The notes: generated by a model not told the origin, from the letters alone. DNA of 64,000 nucleotides from Metopolophium dirhodum (GCF_019925205.1 NC_083568.1:31054001-31118000), one strand, 5' to 3'. Counted from the first letter of the stretch, positions 1 through 13,392 are shown. Numbers and translations: made by a program.

Positions 1-237
1 AGTAGGCACTAAGAATATAATATGTTCGGACACGTCATAATCTTAAATATGTAAATTTCATGGTTTTCTGTAACACATATTTTATCGTGTATATGATTTG
101 TTAATGGCATATTTTTTATTGAATCCACTTAGTCGTACGCGCCTTTAACGGTATTAGGTTCCTGGTTCCCACTAAAATAAATCCCACTAAAACCTATAAA
201 ACATAATTCGATTACACGCTGAAAAATGTGGCATTAA
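1..237. other. AT-rich flank, no gene seen
   Basis: No coding frame or structured RNA is visible. A short internal doubling of CCCACTAAAA occurs near 170-195. This is the left edge of the window, so a larger feature could run off it. Confidence 0.4.
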
Positions 238-1390
238 TTATTCACTGAAATAACCCAACCACAACAGGTTTAAATAGCATGATGGCTTATTTTACTTAAA
301 TTGTTATATTGTTATGTCGGGTGTTTCAATAATATTATTTATTTAGAAATAATACTGAAGAAAATGTTCCCAATACTATGCGTTTCGAAAATTAATTGGT
401 CTTATTGATGAGATTATTCATCGGAAGTTAAGGGCCATCTCAAGCGCGTAAGACAGACGCAACCCTTAACGAAATTAGGAAGAAAAAATTAACACAATTG
501 ACTGACGAACACAACCACCATTTGATAAATCCGGTATAAATAATAATATTATTGTGGACTGAATATTTCTATTCAATATCGAATGATCTTTATATATCAT
601 ATATTATATTATTTATGTAGTGACAATATACATTCGTCAAAACAAATATCTTGGGTCTGTATTGTTGCACGTTAAAATGTCCGAGGAAAAAAGACGTAGA
701 TTCGGGGTAAAAACATTCCCTAAAAGAATATCGGATGACAACAATAGTATTCGAAAAATCAAACATAAACATTTATTGCTGTAATATTGTGTGTATTTTT
801 ATACATGTATTATTCACTGAAATAACCCAACCACAACCACGACAGGTTTAAATAGTATTGCGTATTTTACTTAAATTGTTTTATTTTTATGTCAGGTGTT
901 TCAATAATTATTGATTTAGAAATAATAGGTACTGAAGAAAATGTTCGCAATACCTTGCGTTTCGACAATTAATTGTTCTCATTTATGAGATTGTTATGAT
1001 TATATAATATGATTATTCATCGGACGTTAAGGGCTATCTCAAGCGCGTTAGACAGACGCAACCTTTTACAAAATTAAGAAGAAAAAATTAACACAATTGA
1101 CTGACAAACGCGACCACCGGTTGATGAATCCGGTATAAATAGTATAATATTATTGTGGACTGAATATTTCTATTCACTATCGAATGATCTTTATACATCA
1201 TATTATTTATGTAGTAATAATATACATTCGTCAAAACGAATATCTCGTGTCTGTATTGTTGCACGTTAAAATGTCCGAGGAAAAAAGACGTAGTATTCGG
1301 GGTAAAAACATCCCCTAAAATAATATCGGATGACAATAACATTATTCGAAAAATCAAACATTTATTGCTGTAATATTGTGTGTATTTCTA
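238..1390. repeat. Two-copy tandem duplication, period about 572 bp
   Basis: The segment starting TTCACTGAAATAACCC at 241 recurs at 813. The copies stay alignable to GCTGTAATATTGTGTGTAT near 778-796 and 1370-1386. They differ by scattered substitutions and small indels, for example a doubled ACCAC and an extra GATTATATAATAT stretch in copy 2. The similar short minus-strand open frames at 590-772 and 1088-1357 are a consequence of the duplication and are not evidence of coding. No terminal inverted repeat or poly(A) tail is evident, so the mechanism is unknown. Confidence 0.85.
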
Positions 1391-2592
1391 CATAATATAT
1401 AATGATCTTTACAAACAGTACAATAATAGCTGTTGCAGTGACGTGGTTGCATCCGTCGACAGAAAATGTTTGCAATATTATAGTCTTTCGCTGTTGTACT
1501 GACAATAACGTACAAACAAAATATTATGCTCGCGATAGACAATGAAACGAAATAAAAGTCGAAAAGGATACGGAGACTGGGTATGATGGGGGTAGTATAT
1601 GGTATCCTTTAGTCCTTTATTTCTTTCTCTCGGCTTGGCGAAACGTAGTGTTGTTTATATAGGTACCTACTATATATATATATATTGTGTCATTGAAATG
1701 TGAACGCAATGATAAATAATCGCATACGAAAAACGATTCCGAGCTGAGCTCGTGCGGTTTACTGTGTACAGTAGAGTTTATAGGACTCTTAAAAACGTTC
1801 AGTTGTTCACATATAGAAATATAATTAATCATTAAAAAAAAAAAAAAATGACGAACGAACATTGATTTATTGTACGTGTGATCTTAATATATATAGTGGT
1901 ATATTAATAATAATAGCAAGTCTCGATAACTCGAGCTACAGATCGAAAATACAAATGTAAAAAAAAAAAAAACCATAACCGTTAAATGTTACACGATTAG
2001 CGTTTTTCAAACATCGAATGGTTATTTAAACCACGATTTTGGAGATTTTTTACGACCACCTTACGTCATAATACGTATCGTTATTCGTCTTGTCCTTCAG
2101 TGTGAAATTACCTGGTCTTAAAATAATTAAAGATTGTATGTTGCATACTAGAAAAACGAAATCGTCATGTGCAGGATGACCGTATGTTTTACCGGTCGCA
2201 AATATACTGTTATCACCTATATTTTTTAGGTCGTGTTGACCTGTATAGCTGATCAATTGTAAATTAAAAAAAAAAAACATCGTGATGCAAGGACTGAAGG
2301 AACTATAATATAGTAGAACAAAAGAATAAAACGCTCACACAAAAACACTCTGCTGATTAGTTATCGAAAACAAACGCCATCAAGGATTTATCCAAGCCTT
2401 TAGCGCTGCTGTCATTGTGTCATACACAATATTATATGATACAGGTACACGAGGAATTTTTTTTTTCATCCGGTGAGGTTAATAAACATACGAAATTGTA
2501 CAATAATGGACTTTATAAATGTTTAAGTCTGATAAATATTTCCAACACCGAATAATAATAATAATAATATAAAGTTATTAAAATACAAAACA
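1391..2592. other. Intergenic, no gene seen
   Basis: AT-rich DNA with several short A/T homopolymers (near 1832, 1960, 2268 and 2460). No coding frame with plausible composition, splice context or family motif was found. Confidence 0.4.
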
Positions 2593-2597
2593 AAATA

Positions 2598-2672
2598 TCC
2601 CCGCCCGGGCATGGCAGATACCTACGGGTGCCCACTTAAAAATTCTGCCAAAACAAACACACACGTGTTCAA
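2598..2672 (+). mobile_element. SINE fragment, same family as the copy at 7342-7670
   Basis: About 70 bp matches, with scattered differences, the body of the tRNA-derived SINE found in reverse orientation at 7342-7670. Shared words include ACCTACGGGTGCCC, AATTCTGCCAAA and CACACACGTGT. The tRNA-like head and the poly(A) tail are missing, so this is a decayed internal piece. Its presence shows the body is a dispersed repeat and not unique intron sequence. Confidence 0.75.
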
Positions 2673-2947
2673 AATACTCATATTAGATTAGTTTGGATTA
2701 AAAAAACCTGTTGCGAGACTATTATTTTAAAATTAGATGTAGATTAAGTTGCTGTTTTCAGTCCTAAGCGTGACTTAAGAATTAAGATAATATTACCATA
2801 CAGTTGTCCTACAAGCTGTGTGCTAAGGAATTAATAACCCTCGAAAACAGCCGTTATTCGTCTGTGCAGTATTATTAAATAATGTATTTTATATAATATC
2901 AATACATTTCGAAAACACGGAAACCCGAATTATAATTAAATTAGGTT

Positions 2948-2953
2948 TTTATT
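2948..2953 (-). promoter_or_regulatory. Possible poly(A) signal of lysozyme gene 1
   Basis: On the minus strand this reads AATAAA, about 220 nt past the stop codon at 3174. Such hexamers are frequent in AT-rich DNA, so the assignment is tentative. Confidence 0.3.
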
Positions 2954-3173
2954 ATTTTTAAAAACATACAATTCAACTATTATTATAATAGCGATATCGA
3001 TAAATATAGGTACGTTTTACAAGAAAATTGGTGATAGTGATTTAAATAAGGCATAGGCGGGCTTTCGTCCCATCACTGCAGCAGTTCAGGGTTCTCGTCG
3101 TTGAGCGTAATATGACAAGGTCTGGACCGTGGATTGTCGGGCAGCAATCATAACAACATTGCGGCGCCCCGGT

Positions 3174-6100
3174 TTATCCCGATAGTTGTTGAATACTGAG
3201 TTGGCAAGCCTTAAATCGTACCTGGTAATCACTTGGCAAGTGTGCTTTGCATCCGAAACCTCCCAGCTTGTGGATGGCCGCGTAATCGTAGCAGTCGACG
3301 ACCCCGTCGTTGTTGCAGTCCTGCAATGGTCGACAGTGGGAAACGAGATTAAAAAACGAATAATATCGTATAAAATAATAGTGCGCATCATGGACGCGTG
3401 AAAAATAGTTCAGTCGATCGACGCCGTCGTAAAACGGAAAATCCGATTACACCGACGGCGCACGATACATCGACGACTAATTTTTGCGGACAATCTAACG
3501 GTTTACCTGAGCGAATCTCTTCATGTAACCTATCACCGACGCTTTGGCGCATGCAGGATCGTTGGCACATTTTTTGTACGCTGAAAACACAAGGCAATAA
3601 TGATTATTATTATTAAACGACGAAAACCTTGTCGCGGTGGTCGGTATAAAATATTTCGATCGTCGTATTTATCACACCTCTGACATGTTTTTTATATCGC
3701 ACGGCCTACACCTACGACAGAAGTACCTACCTACATACGACAATATTATGTTCTTAATAATTATTTTCTACCAAAATAATGTATTGGTACCTCTATAATA
3801 TTGATATTAATATTAATATTGATTAATATTGATCGAAGTTATTCAACAATATGACTAACGCGATGTTATGTGCTGCGACGAAAACGGTTCACATCACTGG
3901 GGATGTAAATGAATATAATATGGAGGAAAGTCGATTTATCAAACAAAACTTTAGTAGTTAACCAAAATATTATTCAACCACGTCGGACATGTAATAATAA
4001 TAATAATAATAATATCCTGTGCGTGACACTTGCAGAATTGGCTTTTGTTCGTTTAATAGGTCGTTTTTGGAGTATAATACGGTGCCCGTGTGACTACGTT
4101 TAAACACTATGCAAAAAAATGACAAACTGCCGAATCATACTATTTAGAATTTTCGAAAATGTTATCGAGTAGATCTTCACGTGTTGCGACTATTCTTTTC
4201 ATGTACGGTATTTTGTATAAATGTCAACTCTGAAACTATGTTCTTACTTTTTTACCGTAGGTACACGAGAAATGGCGAAATGCTTAAAACATTTTAAAAT
4301 ACAATGAAAGCCATTTCTGGTATATCATATTTTATATTCGTGAATTATACCGTCTAGCGATGACAACATTTTTTTTTTATTCAAACTATTCTAAAAGATT
4401 TTTTTAACACTTAAAAATGCAACCCGAATAGAATTGAGTGAACCCGCTATTTTCAAGTGTTATTTGTGTACAAAGACTTACATAGGTATAATGACCGTGT
4501 AGAAATAGATGTAAAAAAAATATTGGTCACTTTATCGAATAATATAAAAAAATTTAACACTATAGATGGATACACATAAGTTATTGTAATGATATATAAA
4601 ATATAAATATAATTATCATGAACTTAGTTCACGATAAGTAATAATGTAACCGCAGTACACCAGTTTCGAGTAGGTATGTACCTATTAAATTAAAATATGT
4701 AATCGCTTACTTTTTTGTTCGTATTAACTTCAAACTGTAATACTTTTTTCCGAACCAGAAACATGGTTTTAAATATAGAGGACAAAAAACATTTTTCCTA
4801 TCAATTCATTTTTAATTATTATTCATCGCATTTTGAATACAATGTTTATTTGATTATTATATTTATTTAAATTACATATTACAAAATATGTGTATTACGT
4901 AAACAATACATCAGGGTTGACACACACTCCATATTGACTATTATAAGCAACGTCTGTAGTGGGAGACTAGTCTACTAATTTTCAGTTTACTAGTAAACTA
5001 AAAATATTCAATTTACACTTCATACAAAATCAACTATTTAGGGTAAAAAACGCATAATACTATTATATACTTATTACTTATACGTCAGCAAAACGTAATT
5101 AATTTAATATAGAACATTATATTCTATGATTATCTTGTTTACATGCAAGTTTGTACTTTTAATGAAAATAACAAGATAATTACCAATAAAATGGTAATTT
5201 TTAATTTCACGTTTAAATTTTAGATTATTATTAATTGATATGATGCTGATTCATTGAATAGTTTTGTTCGTCTGTGTACCTACATACAAAATTTTGACAA
5301 TGATACTGCGTTGACCGTAGGGTATTTAAATACAATTAATTAACCGATATTCGTATTCCTAGTAATGATTTATTATTTTTCTAACTTGTCGATTTTCCAT
5401 TATGCGTTGATATAATAACAATTATTTATTTATCGTATTTTATTTATGAAAGTTTATCGCACAGTTCACAATAGTGAATGTTTTTAAGTACAACACTGTT
5501 TTAATTATGGTCCCTATTGTTTCAATATTATTTTTACTGTGCCTAGGTATTTAATGTGTACTAACTGTATGAACGTTAAGTCCCCGGCACTCCAAGACTG
5601 CAGGCATAAACAAGCAGGAACAATAAATATATTCTAAAAGTATACTTTTTCAAGGATTCTAATATTTATTCTGAACAAACTGTTAGGTACAATAAATTAA
5701 CCGATATTCGTATTCCTACTAATGATTTATTATTTTTCTAATTGTCGTTTTTCCATTAAGCATTGATATAATAACTATTATTTATTCATCGTATTTTATT
5801 TATTAAAGTTTATCACACGGTTCAACAGTGAATGCTGTAAGTACAATGCTGTTTTAATTATAGTCCCTATTGTTTCAATATTATTTTTACTGCAGGTACC
5901 TAGGTATTTAATGTGTATTAACTGTATGAACGTAAGTCCCCGCCACTCCAAGACTGCAGGCATAGACAAGCAGGAACAATATAGGTATATATTCTAAAAG
6001 TATACTTTTTCAAGGATTCCAATATTTATTCCGAACAAATTATTAGGTGCCGATGCATTTAAAAAGTATGACAGAGCACTGTTTGTTTGTTGTGCGGGAT

Positions 6101-7336
6101 GGGTTATTATATGCCAACTATAGAATCTATACGGTATATATTATAGCATTGATAGTATTGATGTTGTACTATCAATAATTATTGGCCTGGTCGTTTCGTA
6201 GGTATTTTTTATCAAAGTATTCGTCATGCACGTATATTCATTTATCTACAACCATTGATTTAGTAGGTATTTATATTTAATGGCTAAGCATCTGAGATCA
6301 ATTTTAACCTTCTTAAATCTACAAATGTTACGTTTTCAATAAATATGCGTATCATAATATAATAATATATAGGTACTTATTTAATTAAAATAATTATTTT
6401 AGTGTTTATAATTAATTGTCGAGATTAATTTAATTGTCTCAAATCGTAATGTCGCGATATGATGAAAATATAATACGCATATTGTCATTGTTCGTTACAC
6501 ATCGTAGTAGGTATACCTACCAAAAATAATCCGCGACTCGACTATAGAATTCTGTTTGGTAGTAGTGTCCCTATAGTGTCTGCACTCCGACCCGATTATA
6601 TGCACCACATTTTATAGGTCCACGAACAATATTGTGTTTAAGCGCACAATTTTATCTCAAATCTGTCGTATAATTTTACAGACACCTATGCAAATAAAAT
6701 ATACAACGAGAGTTCCCGTGTCGAAAAAAAGCCTATTTGTTGACGCCGTAACATGTACGAACCACTGTACGACCATCACCTATATAGTACAACATTGAAC
6801 GTTTACTACTTATTCTATAAGGAATTCATTATAATGAAATTTTTTTTGAAATTCGTTTAAAAAATCGATTTGAGACGTATAATATTATACGTCCTCCAAT
6901 AATGGTTTCGTAAGACAACGTAATCTGCGGCGGCGTGTGCATAATAATAGATCACTCGGCATCGCATATAGATGCGTAGGACTCCTATTAATCCGATGAA
7001 GTCTTACCGTCCGAGTCGTATGGATTACTTCCTGCTATAACCGGTCTTCCCGAATCAGACCAATACGCCCACGTTATACCGAACATACCGCACACCTCGC
7101 CGCTGCACTTCATGTGTGGCGAACACTCGCCGTTGGCTTCGCAAAGGCATCCCAGACAAGGCTCGTCCACCGGTTTGATTTCGCCCGCTGCAAAACAATT
7201 AATAATTTGTAAATCTCATCACCGTCGTTACACGTCGTACGCGTATCGTAATCGATTTGATACGATGAGATGTAAAAAAAAAAAATGCACATACAACACT
7301 GCACCAATATACCTTCTTATAATAAAACATGTTTGC

Positions 7337-7370
<34 letters not shown>

Positions 7371-9308
7371 TGGGTAACCCGCGGCAACATAGGCCATTGG
7401 GTGTGGGGAGGGCACTGTAGGTTTTTATATTTGGAAGGTTTGGTAGGTTTTTATATTGGGTAGGTTGGTACACGTGTGTGTTGTGTTTGGCAGAATTTCT
7501 AATGGGGCACCCGTAGGTTTCTGCCGTGCCCCGGGGTGGGGGGATGGCGGCACTTGTTCTCCGGACACCGTGACTTGCACGGAGAAAAATGCCGCCCAGT
7601 GGTCGAGGATCGAACTCGGACCGGCTGTGCCGAATCCGTCGCGTTAGACCACTCGGCCACCTCGTCCCCCGTTTGCGTTTTATTTCCACAAAAATAATAA
7701 CAGCGGGCACACATAATATTCTACCTGCTCTGGCGTAGAACACCCACACATTTATACGATAGTATTGATAACATAACATTATGAATAATTTCGTCCGTAC
7801 TCGTTCCCCGAACATTGCGCGAATGAATAAGAAAAATAACCAATACCGCGGTATCACTATTCGCGCGCTTTGTTCAAATTTGCTATGTAGAATTATTAAA
7901 TCCTATTATAGACTCAGACCGGAACAAAGGACTTATTGATTTTACAATGATGTGTGCGCTTCTTAGCGGTTTGTCGGTAGTAAAAAAAAAAAAAAAACCT
8001 CTAAAAGTTTCATGCATCACCGCACTATTATTCCGAGTGGTTTTCGAGAAAACGGCGAGAAATTGAAAAGGAAAACTGCACCTTGTGAATATTTTTTAAC
8101 GAGTGGTTTTAATTTAACCCCGGTAATATTCTGCAATTAGTAACCCGCGAGCACTATTCAGAGTAGGTTTTTGAACTTATTTATCATTAAAACCCAAAAA
8201 CGAACTGCCACTACAAAATATAAATCAACACTATTCTTTAAAATTTAAATTAAAAAACTGATCGCATTCACGCTGTACGTAGTGTAGGATATTTTTGTCA
8301 AATTATTACTATTTATAACTGGAAATAAATGAGTTATTAAATACCATTCATAGCGAGTATGTTCAGGTAGGTATACAAATATTAAACATGTTTCAATTCA
8401 ACTTGATATAATATTAATATTTATTTATTACATATCGTGATAATTATTAATTGATTTTTTCGTAATTTGTTAAAAAAAACTATTAAAATACATTTTTAAA
8501 TAGTGAAATATTTTTTTACGTATTTCGAACCAGTTGACTAATTTGTAAAAAAAAAAATAATTATAACACACGAAAAATAATGTATTTAAAACGCGTAAAG
8601 TAAATTATAATATTATGAAAAATTCATTTCTATTTCTACCCATATTTATATTTAATAAAATACTATATTTTTATTTAAAACTAAAGTAAGTAAGTAGTTT
8701 CCTAATAAAATATTAAAAAACTAATGTCAATGATGTTCCAAAATAAATCCCAAATATCACTATATTAATTTCTATGACCTTAATAATTTACGATGATAAA
8801 AATAATGGTTAAACATATATTATTTTAACTGTCTAAAATCGTATATTGAGTAAAAAAAAAATCTTACTCGGTTCAACATCGTATTATAACAAATCGGTTC
8901 CTGTATATTATAGACTTCGGCTAATGTGCCCCGTCGAAACGCTAATAATAATCGTAAACGAATCGAGTAAAAATCGACTAATAATGTCGATATATCATTT
9001 CGCGTAAAAACGCGTGAGTATAAATTATTAGACGAGTCGTGATTTTCGCACAAGACCGCCGTCGTATTATTATTAGTATACGTCTTAAGTATGTTATAAC
9101 ATGTCGTAATGACGTGAATATAAAAAATCAAAATAACAAAATACGATATAAAAAAATCAAAATAACCGTAATGAAAACGAATAGTAATAATAATAATAAT
9201 AATGATAATGATAAAAATATCATCAGCTGTGTACTTACAGACTTCGACGGAAAGGGACAGTGCTGTCAGACACAGGACCGCGGTAGCGAAGAGGACGTTA
9301 AAAGCCAT
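3174..9308 (-). CDS. i-type (destabilase) lysozyme family protein, gene 1, four coding exons
   Basis: A secreted cysteine-rich protein of the invertebrate-type lysozyme family, assembled by eye. The coding exons, in transcript order, are 9308-9239, 7187-7008, 3580-3507 and 3320-3174. They sum to 471 nt (156 aa plus stop) with intron phases 1, 1 and 0. Donors are GTAAGT, GTAAGA and GTAAAC, and every acceptor is CAG. The start is the ATG at 9308, because it opens a hydrophobic signal peptide (residues about 1-20, LFATAVLCLTALSLS). The frame continues upstream but adds a basic stretch that would spoil the signal. Residues 24-108 carry the family core (CLGCLC, CGMFGITWAYW, and C88/C94 before YMKRF). 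Residues 109-156 hold DCNNDGVVDCYDY and IHKLGG. Cysteines lie at 34, 37, 39, 45, 51, 56, 88, 94, 110, 118, 132 and 147. Asn42 and Lys50 occupy the catalytic Glu and Asp positions of active clam enzymes, so muramidase activity is doubtful. The gene is divergent to its paralogue at 22305-37284. Confidence 0.88.
3581..7007 (-). other. Intron 2 of lysozyme gene 1
   Basis: A 3.4-kb intron between the exons at 7008-7187 and 3507-3580. Apart from the tandem duplication at 5331-6045 it is AT-rich DNA without recognised genes. A GT..AG pair bounds it, in phase 1. Confidence 0.75.
5331..6045. repeat. Two-copy tandem duplication, period about 357 bp
   Basis: CCGATATTCGTATTCCTA starts at 5344 and recurs at 5701 with one late mismatch. 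Similarity continues through GTCCC...CACTCCAAGACTGCAGGCAT and ends near ATTCTGAACAAACTGTTAGGT / ATTCCGAACAAATTATTAGGT. Differences are single-base changes and small indels such as an extra GGTACC-like word in copy 2. It lies in intron 2 of lysozyme gene 1 and shows no coding potential. Confidence 0.85.
7331..7341. repeat. Target site duplication, left copy, of the SINE
   Basis: GTTTGCGTTTT at 7331-7341 is repeated exactly at 7671-7681 on the other side of the element. Its 3' end merges with the poly(T) run, so the exact boundary is uncertain by a few bases. Confidence 0.85.
7342..7670 (-). mobile_element. tRNA-derived SINE, full length
   Basis: Read on the minus strand, the element begins at 7670 with a tRNA-like head (GGGGACGAGGTGGCC). 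An A-box-like TGGCCGAGTGG lies at 7649-7659 and a B box GTTCGATCC at 7607-7615. These resemble a serine- or leucine-type tRNA and suit an internal RNA polymerase III promoter. A unique body of about 200 bp with repeated TATAAAAACCTACC words follows, then an A-rich tail seen as about 27 T on the plus strand from 7342. Perfect 11-bp duplications flank it, as expected for LINE-assisted insertion. It sits in intron 1 of lysozyme gene 1, in the same orientation as the gene. The head is no longer a foldable tRNA, since no matching acceptor strand is present. Confidence 0.93.
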
Positions 9309-9407
9309 CGTGCGGTGCAGTGTGGATCGCCTTGGGATGCAGTAAAGTTGAACTCGACTTGACCGAAGTGTGCAGATGAATAACAGCATATGCCGAGGCA
9401 ATGGGTG

Positions 9408-9416
9408 TATTTAAAC
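9408..9416 (-). promoter_or_regulatory. Possible TATA-like box of lysozyme gene 1
   Basis: On the minus strand the sequence is GTTTAAATA, 100 nt before the start codon. An initiator-like TTCATC follows about 30 nt downstream. Composition alone could produce this. Confidence 0.3.
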
Positions 9417-10751
9417 GATTGTGGCCTATAACATTATATTGTATAACCTCCAGCTGAGTGATAAATAACACACACACACGGTACCATAGCGGACGATTTT
9501 CGACCGATTACAGCATCATCGTAATTTATTGTTAATTATTATAATATTACACTATTTACATACGTATAACGTCACTATCGTGATCCACCGTCCGTCTATA
9601 ATGTGCCGGTTTTGCTCGACACAACGTCTCGTATAATTAATAAGAATTGGGACGGGGGTTTTTTTTATGAAAAAAATTGTTCGTAACAACATTATATTCC
9701 AGCAACCGAAAAACAAAAATGATTTTACACGATTAAAATATTATTATTGTCTTTCGAAAAATACCACTTAGAGTCGCACTAATTCAGTGAACACGCGGAG
9801 GTCGACCGTTTTGACAAAATATATATTATACTGGAGTCGTAAAACACCCAACTCGTAAATAAAATATTATTACCACAGAATTGTACATATAGATCTAATC
9901 TGTGCGCTCTGTTCCTGGCGTTATTGCGATTTTTATATCACACGAACAAAAGATTTTATTGTTATTTTTAAAAACAACAAAATACCCTATATCGTGCTGC
10001 ACAAGTGAAGACTGAATTGTATAATATTCAGTAAGTATAACTTTAACATCTGACGCTTAATATTGTATTTATATTTTTCATATTTTTTTTTATTGAAATC
10101 TGCAGTGTTCGATTCGATTTGAAACCCTTCATAATACTTGTTAAAAAAATGTATATTAATAAAATAAAATACAAGATAATATTGTAATGTATAATTATGT
10201 AATTATAGTATTATACCTACATTGTTGACTAATGACAGTTACTTTAATAATTGTTTGACATATATAGTCTTATAATTACTATATAGCATCACAATTGTAT
10301 TAACTGAAGATAAAATATTGTTGACGATATAAATAATTCTTAATTTAAATTTAATAGTAAATCCAATCAAAAACGTATTAACAGTATTGTTATTTTGACT
10401 TTTGTTCACTTATCAAAGTTTAAAATTACGTATATACAAATATATTTGTGTATAATATTTATCGCCAATTTATAAAATAATATTATAGAGTACCTATCTA
10501 TATTCGGTGTACTTCTATATAAGTTTGAAGGACAAGCATATTTTTATATTATGACGTAATTCATTGTTTTAATTTATAAATTTATGTTTAGCAGTCAATT
10601 CGCAAATTCTAAACTGAATTGTAAAATGCAGTCAATCTTGTCATATATATTATACAATATTAACTATAGAGCTGGTTTATGATATTTTATTCAATTTAGT
10701 TCATAAACCATTTAAAATTCAATTAAAAACTTCTGTAAAGACTATAGAGAT

Positions 10752-11428
10752 CAGGGTTGGCACAAAAAACCCTAGTCCGAATAAAACTCGGGCTGTTTTA
10801 ACCCACTTGATATTTTGAAAAAACCCGGGCTGCTTTTCTGGATGAAACAGGAATTCACTCTAATTTTTTTTCAACTTGTGTTAATTTTCAGAAAAATTTA
10901 CCTTATAGGTATTATTTTATTTTCCTATTAAACTTTGATTAGACAAAATTTCATTACTTATTATTTTATTTATTTTGGTAGGTATAAGTAAAAGTATAAA
11001 ATGAAAAAAATTACACACCAATGGTCAGTAGAAATCTTTTATTTTTAATATAAGGTATTATCATTACTTAAATATATATTTAATCAATGGCATTATGTAA
11101 CTTTCCTGTAAATACTTAATGAATAATTCAAACAAAATTTAACAACAAACAACAAAACAAAAAACTTAATAATGCCACTAATATCAATAACAATTAACAA
11201 TGAACAATTGGGAATAGGTCGGAATGTCAATGTCTAATATATTATTTTGGTGGTTTTTGAAGGGACTGGTATAGAGGTAAGGCGATAAGGGAAAAATAAA
11301 AAATCATGCAGCTAATAAATACATAATTTAATTTTTTTAGAAAAAAACCAGATAAAACCACCCATTATTACTTTTACAATAAAAATGTTGGGGTTTTCTC
11401 AATAAAGGCCGGGTTTTCGCCAACCTTG
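10752..11428. mobile_element. hAT-like non-autonomous element, decayed
   Basis: The left end reads CAGGGTTGGCACAAAAAACC. The right end, reverse-complemented, reads CAAGGTTGGCGAAAACCC, giving a terminal inverted repeat of about 18 bp with mismatches. The CAGGG-type terminus and 677-bp length fit hAT miniature elements. No clean 8-bp duplication is present: the flanks read ATAGAGAT and AATTATAG. No transposase frame remains. Confidence 0.6.
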
Positions 11429-13284
11429 AATTATAGATACATAATATTTATTTTGAAACTTGTTCTTTAATATACCTATTATAAATTTAAAATTTGTCAT
11501 ACGCCAAAGTATTAAGAATTCGTCATGATTTTTTTTTACTGTTAAAAGTGTACCTCAACTTAACCTAATTAATACACTATAATACTTATGTAGAATTAAT
11601 AATATAATATATAATACCTATATTTAATAATATAATCACACAATTGTTTTATGTTGTATCCATATTCTAATAGATTAGCATTTTATGTGCTTGACAAAGG
11701 CTAAACAAATAATAATACGGAACGCATTCATTGATTGTAATTTGTAGTACATAAAATTTAAACTTAAAATGTAATTTATTACCTAACTAAAATTTTTTTT
11801 TTCATCATCGTACAAAAATATCATTTTTATTTTCATTTATATCAACAACGACTATATAATGTCTACTACTACAGTGATTCACATACGTGTTCTGTAATTA
11901 ATTAAAAATACATTCTATGTATTGTGTTTTTCAGTTGACTTCTTATTTCTGCTCTATTCAAATAGTTTTTATTTTTATATCAAGTACCTAGTTTATTGAA
12001 TCTTTTTTAAGTTCACGAGATTATGAACCATTTTTTCTGACACTCAAACCTTATTAAATACTCGTAATTTGGTGCATGTTTTTGGCGCATATTTCAAGTT
12101 TTATTAAATCCTAACCTCGGAATTACAGGTATGGCTGGATATCTTGAATGTGTGAAAATCAAAGAATCAAAAATGAATGGTTGTGTATAAAAAAATCAAC
12201 TTACGCGAAAAATGATGGACAAGAAAAACAATTCGAAAATAGATATACACAATATAACTTATGAAGGACGACAATAACGTATATTATAGTACAATTAAGG
12301 AAATTGGAAAATTATTTATGTAGAAATAATATTAATAGCTATATATATTTTAAAAATACGAAACCGTGCATAAAATTGTATACCTGTAAAAATCACATAA
12401 TAATATCTTTGTTTTTTAAACTAATAATATTATAATACATCATTACACAATTTTATATTTGAATATCTTAAATAATTGTAATAATGATTTAAAAATCAAT
12501 GCATTTTGTTGTTTGTTGACACGTTACTCATAATAAAATAGCAAATTATGTAATATAGTATAATAATATAATGGTAACAAAAAACATTAATTTGTTTCAC
12601 TTTCATGTTTTTTAGATTCTGAGTTAAACGAGTTGAACGAGGAATGCATTGATTTTATAATATTATAATTATATGTTTTTTATTTAATTATTTTATGTCT
12701 GTCGTATTGTCGTGGCGTATTATATCAGAAAATATTTGCAATGGAATTAACCTAATATCTGCAGCATTGAGGCCATTTGAGGGTGATTTCTGTTAGAAAA
12801 TTTGATCCAGATACATGGGTAAGGAAAAAACAACGGGAAACGGAAATTTTTAAGCAACCCCGGTTTTTGACAAAATCGATTTTGTGTTTCGTTGTAATTC
12901 AGAAAGGTAAGACATGACATTCAATTACCTATTGATACCAGCATATTTTTATTAGCATATGATTATTTTCAATATATTATATTTCGCCATCGCTGCAGGA
13001 ACTTGTGATATTGACACACTACAATGGACGACATACCTTATTACTATCATTACTATAAGTCCGTTACTTATCTACGTTGTCTTTCGTTCCGGAAAATTAT
13101 GTTGTCGATACTGTTTTGAACAATTACATTGACAGTACATATTTTAACGTCGATATAATGAATGCATTTCTGAACCACTCGCATCGCAGTCGTCTTGGAG
13201 ATACGTATGGATCGGAAATAAAAAAGATAAAAGATAAATCTTAGATTTCACATAAACTAAAAAATTGATTTGCGAAGAAAGGAT

Positions 13285-13392
13285 AACGTTTTACTTGCTG
13301 AAGAGTGGCACAGAGGTTTTAATCAATTGGGTGTTAGATTTTTGTACGGATATAGACGTTCATTGAGTTTTCCAAAAAAGGACAAAGTGTAA
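13285..13392 (+). pseudogene. Possible transposase scrap (MULE-type)
   Basis: A 36-codon plus-strand stretch ending in TAA includes AEEWHRGFNQLG. This resembles the W-H-x2-F motif seen near the C-terminus of MULE/FLYWCH-linked transposases in insects. Neither side continues the frame convincingly. The resemblance comes from memory of the family and covers few residues, so it may be chance. Confidence 0.25.

Larger units (their letters stand above)
7188..9238 (-). other. Intron 1 of lysozyme gene 1
   Basis: A 2.05-kb phase-1 intron directly after the signal-peptide exon, with donor GTAAGTAC at 9238 and acceptor TTTTGCAG at 7188. It contains the SINE at 7342-7670. The long minus frame running from exon 1 into this intron (about 8820-9239) is low-complexity read-through. 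Confidence 0.8.

Noticed and set aside
7600..7670. Functional tRNA gene
   Set aside because: Box A and box B are present, but there is no matching acceptor stem, and the sequence continues into a SINE body with a poly(A) tail and flanking duplications.
7228..7857. 209-codon minus-strand open frame
   Set aside because: It runs through the SINE, including its poly(A) tail (a lysine run) and tRNA-like head, so it is not a gene.
8820..9238. Extension of lysozyme exon 1 into a 193-codon frame
   Set aside because: A clean GTAAGTAC donor ends the exon, and the continuation is Ile/Tyr/Asn low-complexity intron.
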